Shown: positions 30,249 to 38,828 of the stretch, in pieces | How the letters are laid out: every line of letters starts with the position of its first letter | Position numbering within the stretch: position 1 is the stretch's first letter | DNA from: Ferranicluibacter rubi | GTDB lineage: Bacteria; Pseudomonadota; Alphaproteobacteria; Rhizobiales; Rhizobiaceae | Reading direction: 5' to 3' | Assembly (NCBI RefSeq): GCF_011603255.1 | Contig: NZ_JAANCM010000002.1 | Coordinates: 310,001-374,000 of the forward strand | DNA: 64,000 bases | The notes under the pieces: generated by a model | What the model was told of the DNA's origin: nothing | Database searches by the model: none | The model's input: only the letters and a program-made list of their open reading frames with translations | Translations under genes and position numbers: made by a program

Positions 30249-30752
30249 CTAGTTCGATTCGCGCTCGATGCGGATGTCGCCGAGTTCATCGATCAGCACC
30301 GTCCAGGTCTCGATATCGCTCGCCGCGGGGTTCGTGCGCAGATAGACGGTGGCAAACAGTCCCGGCTGCTGCGTCACGCCGTCGGATGTTTCCGGCCGGA
30401 TGTCGGTCACGAACGCCTTCATTTTCGAAAACTCGTCCAGTTCGGCCGACGACACGATCTTCGGTCCGGCCGGTTCGAGCGCGATCTGTTGCAGCACGAT
30501 ATGGGCTGTACCGTCGGGCTGGCGGAGGGCGATCAGCTTGTAATAGCCCTTCTGCGCAGTGCTTGCAGGTGCGAGCGTGGTCGATGCCTTGCCCTGCGGA
30601 TCGAGAACGGCGGATGGATCGCCGCTGTCCTCCCAGAACCCGGAGCTTGTCACGAAGGTGACGTTCGCGGGCAGCACGTCATCCGCCTGAACGGCCACCG
30701 GACAGAAGGCCACCGTCCCGGCGAGCATGGCAATCCAAACTATACGCATCAT
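30249..30752 (-). CDS. Hypothetical exported protein
   Basis: A 167-residue protein with a clear signal peptide (MMRIVWIAMLAGTVAFCPVAVQA, cleavage about residue 23) and a mature, presumably periplasmic part of about 144 residues containing FVTSSGFWEDSG, GYYKLIALRQPDGTAHIVLQQI and DIETWTVLIDELGDIR. I do not recognise a domain, though I believe it occurs in other rhizobia. Start 30752 (or 30749) is chosen because ACGAGG lies 7 bases upstream and the signal peptide begins there; the frame is open upstream without protein character. It lies leftward after nadK, 71 bases apart. Confidence 0.7.
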   Translation of the reverse strand: MMRIVWIAMLAGTVAFCPVAVQADDVLPANVTFVTSSGFWEDSGDPSAVLDPQGKASTTLAPASTAQKGYYKLIALRQPDGTAHIVLQQIALEPAGPKIVSSAELDEFSKMKAFVTDIRPETSDGVTQQPGLFATVYLRTNPAASDIETWTVLIDELGDIRIERESN

Positions 30753-30823
30753 CAGACGACCTCGTCCCGCAGGCGATTCCACTCGGTTGCGTAAGCCTGC
30801 CATAAAATTCATCTCAAATCGAA

Positions 30824-31597
30824 TCAGTTGGAAAATTGCTCCGCGAGGATGCGATCGGACCACGAATAATCCGGGTCCGACAGGATTCGCGCCGTCATCT
30901 CCTCGGATTCGGCAATGCGCACGGAGACGACGGATTTCACTTCGACATGATCGGCCACCGCGTTGACCGGCCGCTTGTCCGTCTCAAGGATCTCGATTTC
31001 CACCGTGACCTTGTTAGGCAACAGGGCGCCACGCCATCGGCGAGGCCGAAAGGGACTGACCGGCGTCAGGGCGAGAAGCGGTGCTTCGAGCGGCAGGATC
31101 GGGCCGTGGGCGGACAGATTGTAGGCGGTCGATCCGGCGGGTGTGGAGAGGAGGATGCCGTCGCAGATCAACTCTTCCAGCCGCACGCGCCCATCGACCG
31201 TGATCTTCAGTTTGGCGGCCTGATAGGACTGCCGGAAGAGGTAGACCTCGTTGATCGCGAGCGCACTGAAGGTCTGCCCCTCGCTGTCGCGCGTCTGCAT
31301 CTCCAGTGGCCGGAAGGCGTTCTCCACGGCATTTTCCAGCCGTTCGCGCAGGTTCTCGGTGCTGTAGCGATTCATCAGGAAACCCACCGAGCCGCGGTTC
31401 ATACCGTAGACCAGCTTGCCGGAGTTCATCGTCTTATGAAGCGTCTGCAGCATGAACCCGTCACCACCAAGGGCGACGATGACGTCGGCCGCTTCCGGAT
31501 CGGCATTGCCGTAGATGGCCGTCAGTTCAGCCGCCGCTTTCTGCGCTTCTTCCGTCTGGGATGGAGCAAAGGCGATCGTCTCGAAGGTGCGGAGCAT
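30824..31597 (-). CDS. nadK: NAD kinase
   Basis: Phosphorylates NAD to NADP with ATP or polyphosphate. The 257-residue chain shows VIVALGGDGFMLQTLHK (GGDG motif with catalytic Asp), YGMNRGSVGFLMNRY, ALAINEVYLFRQ, and ICDGILLSTPAGSTAYNLSAHGPIL, the NAD-binding glycine-rich block. The start at 31597 has AAGG six bases upstream; the in-frame ATG at 31612 lacks a spaced ribosome site. The length agrees with rhizobial NadK. Only essential housekeeping context is visible. Confidence 0.96.
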   Translation of the reverse strand: MLRTFETIAFAPSQTEEAQKAAAELTAIYGNADPEAADVIVALGGDGFMLQTLHKTMNSGKLVYGMNRGSVGFLMNRYSTENLRERLENAVENAFRPLEMQTRDSEGQTFSALAINEVYLFRQSYQAAKLKITVDGRVRLEELICDGILLSTPAGSTAYNLSAHGPILPLEAPLLALTPVSPFRPRRWRGALLPNKVTVEIEILETDKRPVNAVADHVEVKSVVSVRIAESEEMTARILSDPDYSWSDRILAEQFSN

Positions 31598-31782
31598 GAT
31601 GTGCCTTGCCATTGCCTGGACAAGCCGCCAAGGGCGACCGGGGCCGACGCCGGCCGAGGGCCATCATGCATAAAATCCCACAGTATGAAAGGGATAGCGA
31701 AAAGAAAGGACGTCATATGGGAAGGGATTCGGAAGGAGCTTACGGACCGCTTCAGTCTCCACCCATGCGCAGAAACAAAGAC

Positions 31783-31807
31783 ACCGCACGCTTTCGGAGC
31801 GTACGGT
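31783..31807 (-). terminator. Intrinsic terminator of the short-chain dehydrogenase gene
   Basis: Hairpin with 10-base arms ACCGCACGCT (31783-31792) and AGCGTACGGT (31798-31807), one mismatch, loop TTCGG. Read leftward it is followed by a T-rich TCTTTGTTTCT, about 75 bases after the stop of the dehydrogenase gene. Confidence 0.7.
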
Positions 31808-31881
31808 GTTGACGCGAGGGTCCGAAGACAATGCGACGAACCCGGTCGCATCGTCAGGGAAACCGGGCGTGACGGGACCGC

Positions 31882-32745
31882 TTATATCATGATCTCGCCG
31901 CCGGTCACCGGCACCACGGCACCGGTCATGTAGCTGCCGAGATCCGATGCGAGCAACACATAAGCGCCCGCGAGTTCGGCTGGCTGTCCCGCGCGGCCGA
32001 GCAGCGTCTGCTTGCCGAACTCTGCCGCCTTCTCCGCCGGCATGGTTGATGGAATGAGGGGCGTCCAGATCGGCCCGGGCGCAACGGCATTCACACGAAT
32101 GCCCTTTTCTGCCAGCATCTCGGCGAGGCCCGCCGTGAAATTGGAGATCGCGCCCTTGGTGGACGCATAGGCTAGAAGCTGCGGCGAAGGCTGCCTCGAC
32201 TGGATCGACGTCGTATTGACGATCGCGCTTCCCGGCTTCATGTGCGGTGCGGCGGCCTTCGAAAGGAAGAACGACGCGTAGATATTGGTCCGGAAGGTGG
32301 TGTCCCATTCCTGCGCGGTAATGTCAGCGATATCCGCATAGGTCCGCTGGAAGGCGGCGTTGTTCACGAGGATATCGATGCGGCCCAGTTCCCCAACGGT
32401 TTTCTCGACCAGCGAGATGCAGTGATCTTCCGACTGGATGTCGCCGCGCACCACGACGCATTTGCGGCCGGCTTCACGGACCCACTTTGCCGTTTCCTCC
32501 GCATCCTCATCCTCGTTCAGATACGAAATGACGATATCGGCACCTTCCCGGGCATAGGCGATGGCCACGGCCCGCCCGATGCCCGAATCACCACCGGTGA
32601 TCAGGGCCACTTTGCCCTCGAGGAGATGATTGCCTTTGTAGGTCTTCTCCCCGTGATCCGGCAAAGGATCCATCAGTCGCGTCAGCCCGGGAGGGGCCTG
32701 CTGCTGTTCGGGATGAGGCGGCGTCGGTCTTCTGGCGTCGGACAT
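31882..32745 (-). CDS. SDR family NAD(P)-dependent oxidoreductase
   Basis: A 287-residue short-chain dehydrogenase. After a 45-residue N-terminal tail rich in Pro/Gln (PHPEQQQAPPGLTRLMDPLPD) come ALITGGDSGIGRAVAIAYAREGADI (TGxxxGIG cofactor loop), ILVNNAAFQ (NNAG-type), Ser in VNTTSIQSRQ and the catalytic YASTKGAI (YxxxK). The tail and the GGDSGIGRA loop resemble general-stress SDRs of the YhdF/YghA type; the substrate is unknown. ATG 32745 follows AAAGGAG. It has its own terminator downstream and faces an accessory-looking region upstream. Confidence 0.93.
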   Translation of the reverse strand: MSDARRPTPPHPEQQQAPPGLTRLMDPLPDHGEKTYKGNHLLEGKVALITGGDSGIGRAVAIAYAREGADIVISYLNEDEDAEETAKWVREAGRKCVVVRGDIQSEDHCISLVEKTVGELGRIDILVNNAAFQRTYADIADITAQEWDTTFRTNIYASFFLSKAAAPHMKPGSAIVNTTSIQSRQPSPQLLAYASTKGAISNFTAGLAEMLAEKGIRVNAVAPGPIWTPLIPSTMPAEKAAEFGKQTLLGRAGQPAELAGAYVLLASDLGSYMTGAVVPVTGGEIMI

Positions 32746-32870
32746 GGGTGTCTCCTTTAAGCGTTCCGACGCTAACGAGAACATCCCCACAACGTTCCAG
32801 GCAATGTGACCTGCCGACGTGAGGCACGACACGTCGGGCAAGCGCTACGCTGCTGTCCCTCAAAGCGAGA

Positions 32871-32960
32871 CTATGCCAGCGCCAACGCGAACCGAAAGAC
32901 GACATAACTAATTGCTGCGGTTGCCACTAAGGCGGTGGCGATCAACGAGGCATTCTTCAT
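32871..32960 (-). CDS. Candidate single-TM small protein (29 residues)
   Basis: A 29-codon leftward ORF: MKNASLIATALVATAAISYVV then a short FRFALALA tail. Hydrophobic residues run from about position 5 to 29, with Lys2 as the only N-terminal charge, a pattern typical of tiny bacterial membrane proteins. GAGG lies 9 bases before the ATG. It overlaps the 3' end of the 73-codon candidate in another frame. Evidence is composition plus a ribosome site only; it may be chance. Confidence 0.35.
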   Translation of the reverse strand: MKNASLIATALVATAAISYVVFRFALALA

Positions 32961-33129
32961 GCCGTGCTTCCTCGCCGCAAATTGAGACCGTATTTTGTCT
33001 GGCGCGATGCCAGCTGTCGCGTTCCCGCTGAATGCCATCGGCGACCATCTTCGTCGGGTCCGTCTCGCCCCGCGTCATGTGCTCGGCAACGATGGTCCAC
33101 GCCATCCGCCAGATATCGTCTGAAGCCAC
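32908..33129 (-). CDS. Candidate small soluble protein (73 residues)
   Basis: A GTG-started leftward frame with GGGAGAG five bases upstream. Its first half (ASDDIWRMAWTIVAEHM, then GETDPTKMVADGIQRERDSW) looks like a real helical protein, whereas the last third (ARHEECLVDRHRLSGNRSN) is compositionally odd and overlaps the 29-residue candidate in another frame. A frameshift near 32990 joining the two pieces is possible. I do not recognise the family. Upstream spacing from the SDR gene (163 bases) says nothing about function. Confidence 0.4.
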   Translation of the reverse strand: MASDDIWRMAWTIVAEHMTRGETDPTKMVADGIQRERDSWHRARQNTVSICGEEARHEECLVDRHRLSGNRSN

Positions 33130-33313
33130 AGGTCTCTCCCATTGTCGGCAGAGCCTTACCTGTCCATGCTGAAGCGAAGCTTGTGTGTAGGCGCAGGCAC
33201 GTGGGTATGACGGCGGGTCGAGTGAGAGCATCTATGATTTTGCAGGGAGTGCGTTACCTTGAACATCCATGCCGCGAGGTTTCCTGCGGCACACGCTGAA
33301 AGATGGAGAAGGC

Positions 33314-33781
33314 ATGTTCCTGCGCACAGTGGATTGGCCGAAAGCCGTTGCCATGGTCGGCGATATCGCGAAAGGAACGGCATCCGTCACGCTTCGCACC
33401 TATTCGCGAAAGGACCCGAAGGCCGGCGGCGCGATCGACACCTACGGCTGGAGCTTCCAGCAGGTTCAGGCTTACGGCCAGTCCGAGACAAGATCGACCC
33501 GGCTCGTCGTGGCGGATCAGCTCAGCCGCGCCTTGCTCGGTGTTGCAACGCCGGACGATACGTTCTTCGCATATGAGGTGGATGGCGGAGTGGACTACGA
33601 GGCCGACGCCAAGTGCCTGGTAAAGGAGTTCAATGACATCGCCGCCACAGTGATTTCCGTCACCGTCGGTGCGGTCTCCATCTCATGGTTTCTCGTCGTC
33701 CTGCATCAAAACAGCGACATCATCCACTGGAAGATGCGCTATCATGAACGGGATCAGCGACCGGATATTTCGGGATCGTGA
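33314..33781 (+). CDS. Hypothetical protein with one C-terminal TM segment
   Basis: A 155-residue protein I do not recognise. Residues 1-115 are soluble-looking (RTVDWPKAVAMVGDIAKGT, GWSFQQVQAYGQSETRS, FFAYEVDGGVDYEADAK); a hydrophobic segment follows near 119-139 (ISVTVGAVSISWFLVVL), then a charged tail WKMRYHERDQRPD. There is no signal peptide, so it could be tail-anchored-like with a large cytosolic domain. ATG 33314 has GGAG at 33305-33308. It stands alone on this strand in a stretch of accessory character and ends about 165 bases before the broken membrane-protein gene, to which it shows no obvious similarity. Confidence 0.65.
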   Translation: MFLRTVDWPKAVAMVGDIAKGTASVTLRTYSRKDPKAGGAIDTYGWSFQQVQAYGQSETRSTRLVVADQLSRALLGVATPDDTFFAYEVDGGVDYEADAKCLVKEFNDIAATVISVTVGAVSISWFLVVLHQNSDIIHWKMRYHERDQRPDISGS

Positions 33782-33945
33782 GCCGTCTGCCGGTCGAAAA
33801 TACTTTGCCCCATCCGCTCCGCTATAGACCAAGTGCTATTTCGTGTGGCGGATAGATTTTGTCTTTCGGTTTCGTCTAGTAGCGAAGTTCGATGGAAGCA
33901 CGCCAGTAGCAGAGGCTATGAAGAATTACGAATCAGCTATCTAGA

Positions 33946-34418
33946 TCAGTTGTCTGACTTGCCCGACGCCTTGCCGAAGTAAAAGCCGAGGATCAAAAGC
34001 CAACCGCTGGTAATCCAGTCCGGCACTACTCCTACAGACTCCTTAAAGTAGGAGATAGCTAGGGTGCCTACGACGAAGACCGTTACGATGACTGCGATAA
34101 CTCCCGACACCACATCGCTGTTGGCAAATACGTCATAAAATTTGTTGGAGTGACGCGCTCCTACAATTTGGAACAGAAATTCGTCGTGCCCATAGGCCTC
34201 AATCGTGTTTTTAGTTACGTAAACTCGGTTGGTGAAGCCACGTGTATCGTCCCCGGCCGTTATTTGAAAATCGACCGTGTACAGTAGGCCATCGAGAAAC
34301 TTTCCTGCACTTGTGTGACCGTCACATTCTGCGCCGCCGGAGTGCGCCGCCGAACAACATCAATGACCCGTGCGTCGAGATCCTGTACCTTGCGCAGGTC
34401 ACCTCTAAAAACATTCAT
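33946..34418 (-). pseudogene. Frameshifted gene for a two-TM protein of unknown function
   Basis: Read leftward, an ATG at 34418 opens a 52-codon frame (MNVFRGDLRKVQDLDARVID...) that stops at TAA 34260-34262. The neighbouring frame, which has no start codon, overlaps it and continues coherently: KFLDGLLYTVDFQITAGDD, VYVTKNTIEAYGHDEFLFQI, then two membrane segments (VVSGVIAVIVTVFVVGTLAI and ITSGWLLILGFYFG) and a hydrophilic GKASGKSDN end, stopping at 33946-33948. Joining the frames by a single-base indel somewhere around 34300-34350 gives about 157 residues with a soluble N-terminal half and a membrane hairpin at the C-terminus. It may be a decayed gene, a recoded gene or a sequencing error. 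The local base composition is richer in A+T than the neighbours, suggesting horizontal origin. Confidence 0.6.
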
Positions 34419-34569
34419 GAAAAATGTATCTCACTAGCCGCGCTAGTATCGCGCGGACCTGTCGAGTGCGGTAGGGAGCGCCTAGACATCAAGGAAAGTC
34501 GTTCGCAATTTGGCGCTCGTGTTTTCAGATGGCTGCCAGGGTAAGAAAATATACTGATGGCTGAAATTT

Positions 34570-34645
<76 letters not shown>

Positions 34646-34713
34646 AGCTGCGGAGGAATTAGCAGATTCCTCCGGCGTGTAAAGTGGGAAATGTTTGCTG
34701 GTGCCGTGCTTGC

Positions 34714-35592
34714 CTACCGTTTCAGGTGGGCGCGCGCGGCGTAGAGGGCGATGGCGGCGGCGTTGGAGACGTTGAGGGATTTGATGGCGCCTGGCATGTC
34801 GAGGCGGGCGAGGGCCGAGACGGTGTCACGTGTCTTCTGGCGCAACCCTTTTCCTTCGGCGCCGAGAACGAGCGCGACGCGGTCGCCGACGAAGGTGCTT
34901 TCCAGCGGCGCGGGACCTTCCGAATCAAGACCGATCGAGTGGAAGCCGATACCGTGTAGCTCTTCGAGTGCCTCCGCAAGATTGGTGATCTGGATGTAGG
35001 GGATCAGCTCCATGGCGCCGGAGGCGGATTTTGCCATGACGCCCGATTCGGTCGGGCTGTGGCGCATGGTGGTGATGACGGCACCTGCATCGAACGCCAC
35101 GGCCGACCGCAGCACGGCGCCGACATTGTGCGGATCGGTGATCTGATCGAGGACGAGGATCAGCGGGCTGTCCTTCAGTGCGGAAAGCCGGCGCACGGGC
35201 AGGGGCTTTGTTTCTAGCATGACGCCCTGGTGGATGGCGTCGGGGCCGAGGATCTTGTCGAGATCCTGCGGCGAGACGATTTCCACCGGGAAGGGCAGGG
35301 ACTCGGTATTCTTGATCTCCAGGCGCACGAGCGCGTTCAGGGTCGCCGAGAGGCTGACGATCTTGCGTTCGGGATTGGCCAGCGCTGCCCTGACGGTATG
35401 GATACCATAAAGCTGGACCTGATCCGGCGCAAGCGGTGGCGCCTGCCACTCTCCCTTGCCGCCTTTTCCCCGGCGATCTTCGGGCGGCGTCGGAATTTCT
35501 CCGCGCTCGCGCTTCTGATCGCGATGCGCCCGGCGCAGCGTTGCATAATGGGTGTCTTTGGCGCTCTTGTCGCCGGAAGGATCTTTGCTCAT
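34714..35592 (-). CDS. rlmB: TrmH/SpoU family 23S rRNA (guanosine-2'-O-)-methyltransferase RlmB
   Basis: A SPOUT methyltransferase that methylates the ribose of a 23S rRNA guanosine. The 292-residue chain has a basic N-terminal tail (residues 1-50: AKDTHYATLRRAHRDQKRER), an L30e-like substrate domain beginning at VQLYGIHTVRAALANPERK, then the knotted SAM domain with VLDQITDPHNVGAVLRSA (motif 1), ALVLGAEGKGLR (motif 2) and LNVSNAAAIALYAA (motif 3). ATG 35592 is used because the family N-terminus follows; the open frame upstream overlaps the tRNA-Tyr promoter area. Assignment to RlmB rather than another TrmH member rests on overall length. Confidence 0.9.
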   Translation of the reverse strand: MSKDPSGDKSAKDTHYATLRRAHRDQKRERGEIPTPPEDRRGKGGKGEWQAPPLAPDQVQLYGIHTVRAALANPERKIVSLSATLNALVRLEIKNTESLPFPVEIVSPQDLDKILGPDAIHQGVMLETKPLPVRRLSALKDSPLILVLDQITDPHNVGAVLRSAVAFDAGAVITTMRHSPTESGVMAKSASGAMELIPYIQITNLAEALEELHGIGFHSIGLDSEGPAPLESTFVGDRVALVLGAEGKGLRQKTRDTVSALARLDMPGAIKSLNVSNAAAIALYAARAHLKR

Positions 35593-35721
35593 GCCGAATG
35601 TATATCGGGCAAGGGCTGGCAGGGAAACCATTTTCCCGCAGCTCACCCGACCTATCGGCAGCACGCTTCGGGTATCGGCTGTGGAAGATTTCCAACTTTT
35701 GAAAAAACTGGTGACGTCGTG

Positions 35722-35751
35722 TTGACAGGAGGAAACGAGGCGGTCATATAC
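35722..35751 (+). promoter_or_regulatory. Promoter of the tRNA-Tyr/tRNA-Gly/tufA unit
   Basis: TTGACA at 35722-35727 and CATATA at 35745-35750 with 17 bases between, close to the rhizobial housekeeping pattern CTTGAC-N17-CTATAT. It lies about 75 bases ahead of tRNA-Tyr and points rightward. Confidence 0.65.
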
Positions 35752-35826
35752 CCGGCGCAGATCAAGGGGCGGCACAAACAGCCGCTTCCGAAGATCGCAC
35801 TGGTCGCTTGATCCCGACGGAATACT

Positions 35827-35911
35827 GGAGGGATGCCCGAGTGGTTAAAGGGGACGGACTGTAAATCCGTTGGCTCAGCCTACGTTGGTTCAAATCCAAC
35901 TCCCTCCACCA
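35827..35911 (+). tRNA. tRNA-Tyr (anticodon GTA)
   Basis: 85-base class II tRNA with encoded CCA: acceptor GGAGGGA/TCCCTCC, anticodon arm with GACTGTAAATC around GTA, and a long variable arm (GTTGGCTCAGCCTAC region), as bacterial tyrosine tRNAs have. tRNA-Gly follows after 25 bases, so both are processed from one precursor. Confidence 0.97.
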
Positions 35912-35936
35912 TTCTGTCGCACGGATCAAGACCCCC

Positions 35937-36010
35937 GCGGGTATAGCTCAATGGTAGAGCAGCAGCCTTCCAAGCTGAATACGCGGGTTCGATTCCCGCT
36001 ACCCGCTCCA
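35937..36010 (+). tRNA. tRNA-Gly (anticodon TCC)
   Basis: 74-base tRNA with encoded CCA: acceptor GCGGGTA/TACCCGC, anticodon loop CTTCCAA with TCC, T arm GCGGG-TTCGATT-CCCGC. It reads GGA/GGG codons. tufA begins 260 bases downstream with no intervening terminator seen, so cotranscription with tufA, as in E. coli tyrU-glyT-tufB, is plausible. Confidence 0.97.
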
Positions 36011-36269
36011 ATAAGTCCATTATTTTTCCTTGCGCGCGCGCGCGATATCGCGCCCTCCCGCGCGGCTCCCCTCCATTGTATTCGACCGGTGCACATCCCA
36101 CATGCGGGACTGACGGTTGGCGGTTCCCGATGGGGGATCTTCCGGCCATTTCCATAGGCGCAAATAGGCCTTGCGCAATTCTTTCGAAACCCTTAAACGC
36201 CTCCCCAAACCGGCCGGCGGCATACTGGCCTGCCGGGCCGTATCTCATTGATCACAGGAAAACATACCC

Positions 36270-37445
<1,176 letters not shown>

Positions 37446-37454
37446 TCCTGAACG

Positions 37455-37488
37455 ACGACGGCGCGGCATTTCTAAGCCGCGCCGTCGT
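37455..37488 (+). terminator. Hairpin directly after tufA
   Basis: Perfect 13-base stem ACGACGGCGCGGC (37455-37467) / GCCGCGCCGTCGT (37476-37488), loop ATTTCTAA. It is not followed by a T-run, so it may act as a transcript 3' stabiliser in tandem with the next hairpin. Confidence 0.6.
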
Positions 37489-37507
37489 TCAACGGATGAT
37501 GTTATGG

Positions 37508-37536
37508 AAAGCGCCGCCTTCGGGTGGCGCTTTTCT
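37508..37536 (+). terminator. Intrinsic terminator after tufA
   Basis: Stem AAAGCGCCGCC (37508-37518) / GGTGGCGCTTT (37523-37533) with a TTCG tetraloop and one G-T pair, followed by a T-rich TCTCGTTTC. It separates tufA from the epimerase gene. Confidence 0.8.
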
Positions 37537-37640
37537 CGTTTCAGAGCGGGAAGCGCAGATGTTCGAACGCGTCTGTCTCCTCCTGCTTGCTCTTCGCCGT
37601 CAATGCGTTAGATCCGCCTTGCCATTCTGGAGGATAAATC

Positions 37641-38555
37641 GTGAAGAAACGCATTCTGTTTACCGGCGGCGCCGGCAAGGCCGGCCGGCATGTCGTGCCG
37701 TATCTGCTGGACGCCGGCTACGAGGTTCACAATCTCGACCTCGTGCCGCTCGACCACCCCGGCGTCACCAATCTCATCGTCGACATCACGGATAGCGGGC
37801 AGGTCTTCAACGCATTGTCCATGCACGCCGACATTCCCGATCTCGATCGCGCGCCGATCGGTAAGGGCAGGGGCATGCAGCCCTACGATGCCGTGGTGCA
37901 TTTCGCGGCCATTCCGCGCATCCTGATCAAGCCGGACAACGAAACCTTTCGCATCAACACGATCGGCAGCTACAACGTCATCGAAGCCGCCGCGAAATTC
38001 GGCGTCCGCAAGATCCTCGTCGCCTCCAGCGAAACGACCTACGGCATCTGCTTTGCCGAGGGGCATCGCGACGTTAGCAAGTTCCCGCTGGAGGAGGACG
38101 ATGATGTCAGCCCCATGGACAGCTACGGCCTGTCCAAGGTGCTGAACGAAAAGACGGCACGGGCCTTTGCCGAGCGCTTCGGCATCGATATCTACGCGAT
38201 CCGCATCGGCAACGTCATTGAGCCCCATGAATATGGGATGTTCCCGACGTGGTTTGCCGATCCGACCATCCGTAAACGCATCGCCTGGAGCTATATCGAC
38301 GCCCGCGATCTCGGCCAGATCTGCAAGCTCGGCATCGAGAAAGACGGGCTTGGTTTCCAGGTGTTCAACGCTGCCAACGATACAACGTCCGCCAACACGC
38401 CGACGGCGGATCTTCTTCGAGATTTCTTCCCGAATGTGCCGGTATCGCGTGAACTCGGAACCTATGAGAGCCTCTTGTCGAACCAGAAGATCCGGGATGT
38501 CCTTGGTTTCAGCCAGGAGCATGACTGGCGGAAATACGTGCCGGTCTCCGGCTGA
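37641..38555 (+). CDS. NAD-dependent epimerase/dehydratase family protein
   Basis: A 304-residue extended SDR. The cofactor loop is ILFTGGAGKAGRHVVPYL (TGxxGxxG), with NLDLVP after strand 2, VVHFAAIPR, catalytic S/T region VASSETTYG and SYGLSKVLNEKTARAF (YxxxK). RIGNVIEPHEY and the C-terminal substrate part DARDLGQICKLGIEKDG follow. This fits nucleotide-sugar or uronate epimerases/dehydrogenases; the substrate is not determinable. It lies between the tuf terminators and an exported protein, in the middle of an otherwise translational gene cluster, on its own unit. Confidence 0.9.
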   Translation: MKKRILFTGGAGKAGRHVVPYLLDAGYEVHNLDLVPLDHPGVTNLIVDITDSGQVFNALSMHADIPDLDRAPIGKGRGMQPYDAVVHFAAIPRILIKPDNETFRINTIGSYNVIEAAAKFGVRKILVASSETTYGICFAEGHRDVSKFPLEEDDDVSPMDSYGLSKVLNEKTARAFAERFGIDIYAIRIGNVIEPHEYGMFPTWFADPTIRKRIAWSYIDARDLGQICKLGIEKDGLGFQVFNAANDTTSANTPTADLLRDFFPNVPVSRELGTYESLLSNQKIRDVLGFSQEHDWRKYVPVSG

Positions 38556-38616
38556 TGCCATCACTTTAACGATCGCTTGGCGCGGTTCGGTCGCGCCACG
38601 CAATCCCGCGAATGAC

Positions 38617-38635
38617 CCCCAAGTTTTTGGGGTTT
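38617..38635 (+). terminator. Weak hairpin after the epimerase gene
   Basis: CCCCAA (38617-38622) / TTGGGG (38627-38632) with a GTTT loop, followed by TTTC. It lies 62 bases after the stop. Short stem, so only a possible terminator. Confidence 0.4.
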
Positions 38636-38828
38636 CGCAATGGAGATGCGGAGACTATCCTAGGAAAGCTTTGACGCACGATTGCGTCCCGAAGCGTCTG
38701 CCGCCGGCACATCCGAAGCGAGCGGTATCAACGTCTCCTGTGCGGTCCGCGTTCCAGGTGATGGATTTTCGACAGGGCGTGTCCGTCGATGGAAATCGAT
38801 AGGCAGCTCCGAACGGTGGAACGCATAC

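Noticed and set aside
36031-36043. Alternating CG run upstream of tufA as a regulatory or Z-DNA element
   Set aside because: Only about 13 bases; expected by chance in a GC-rich leader and not near a clear promoter.
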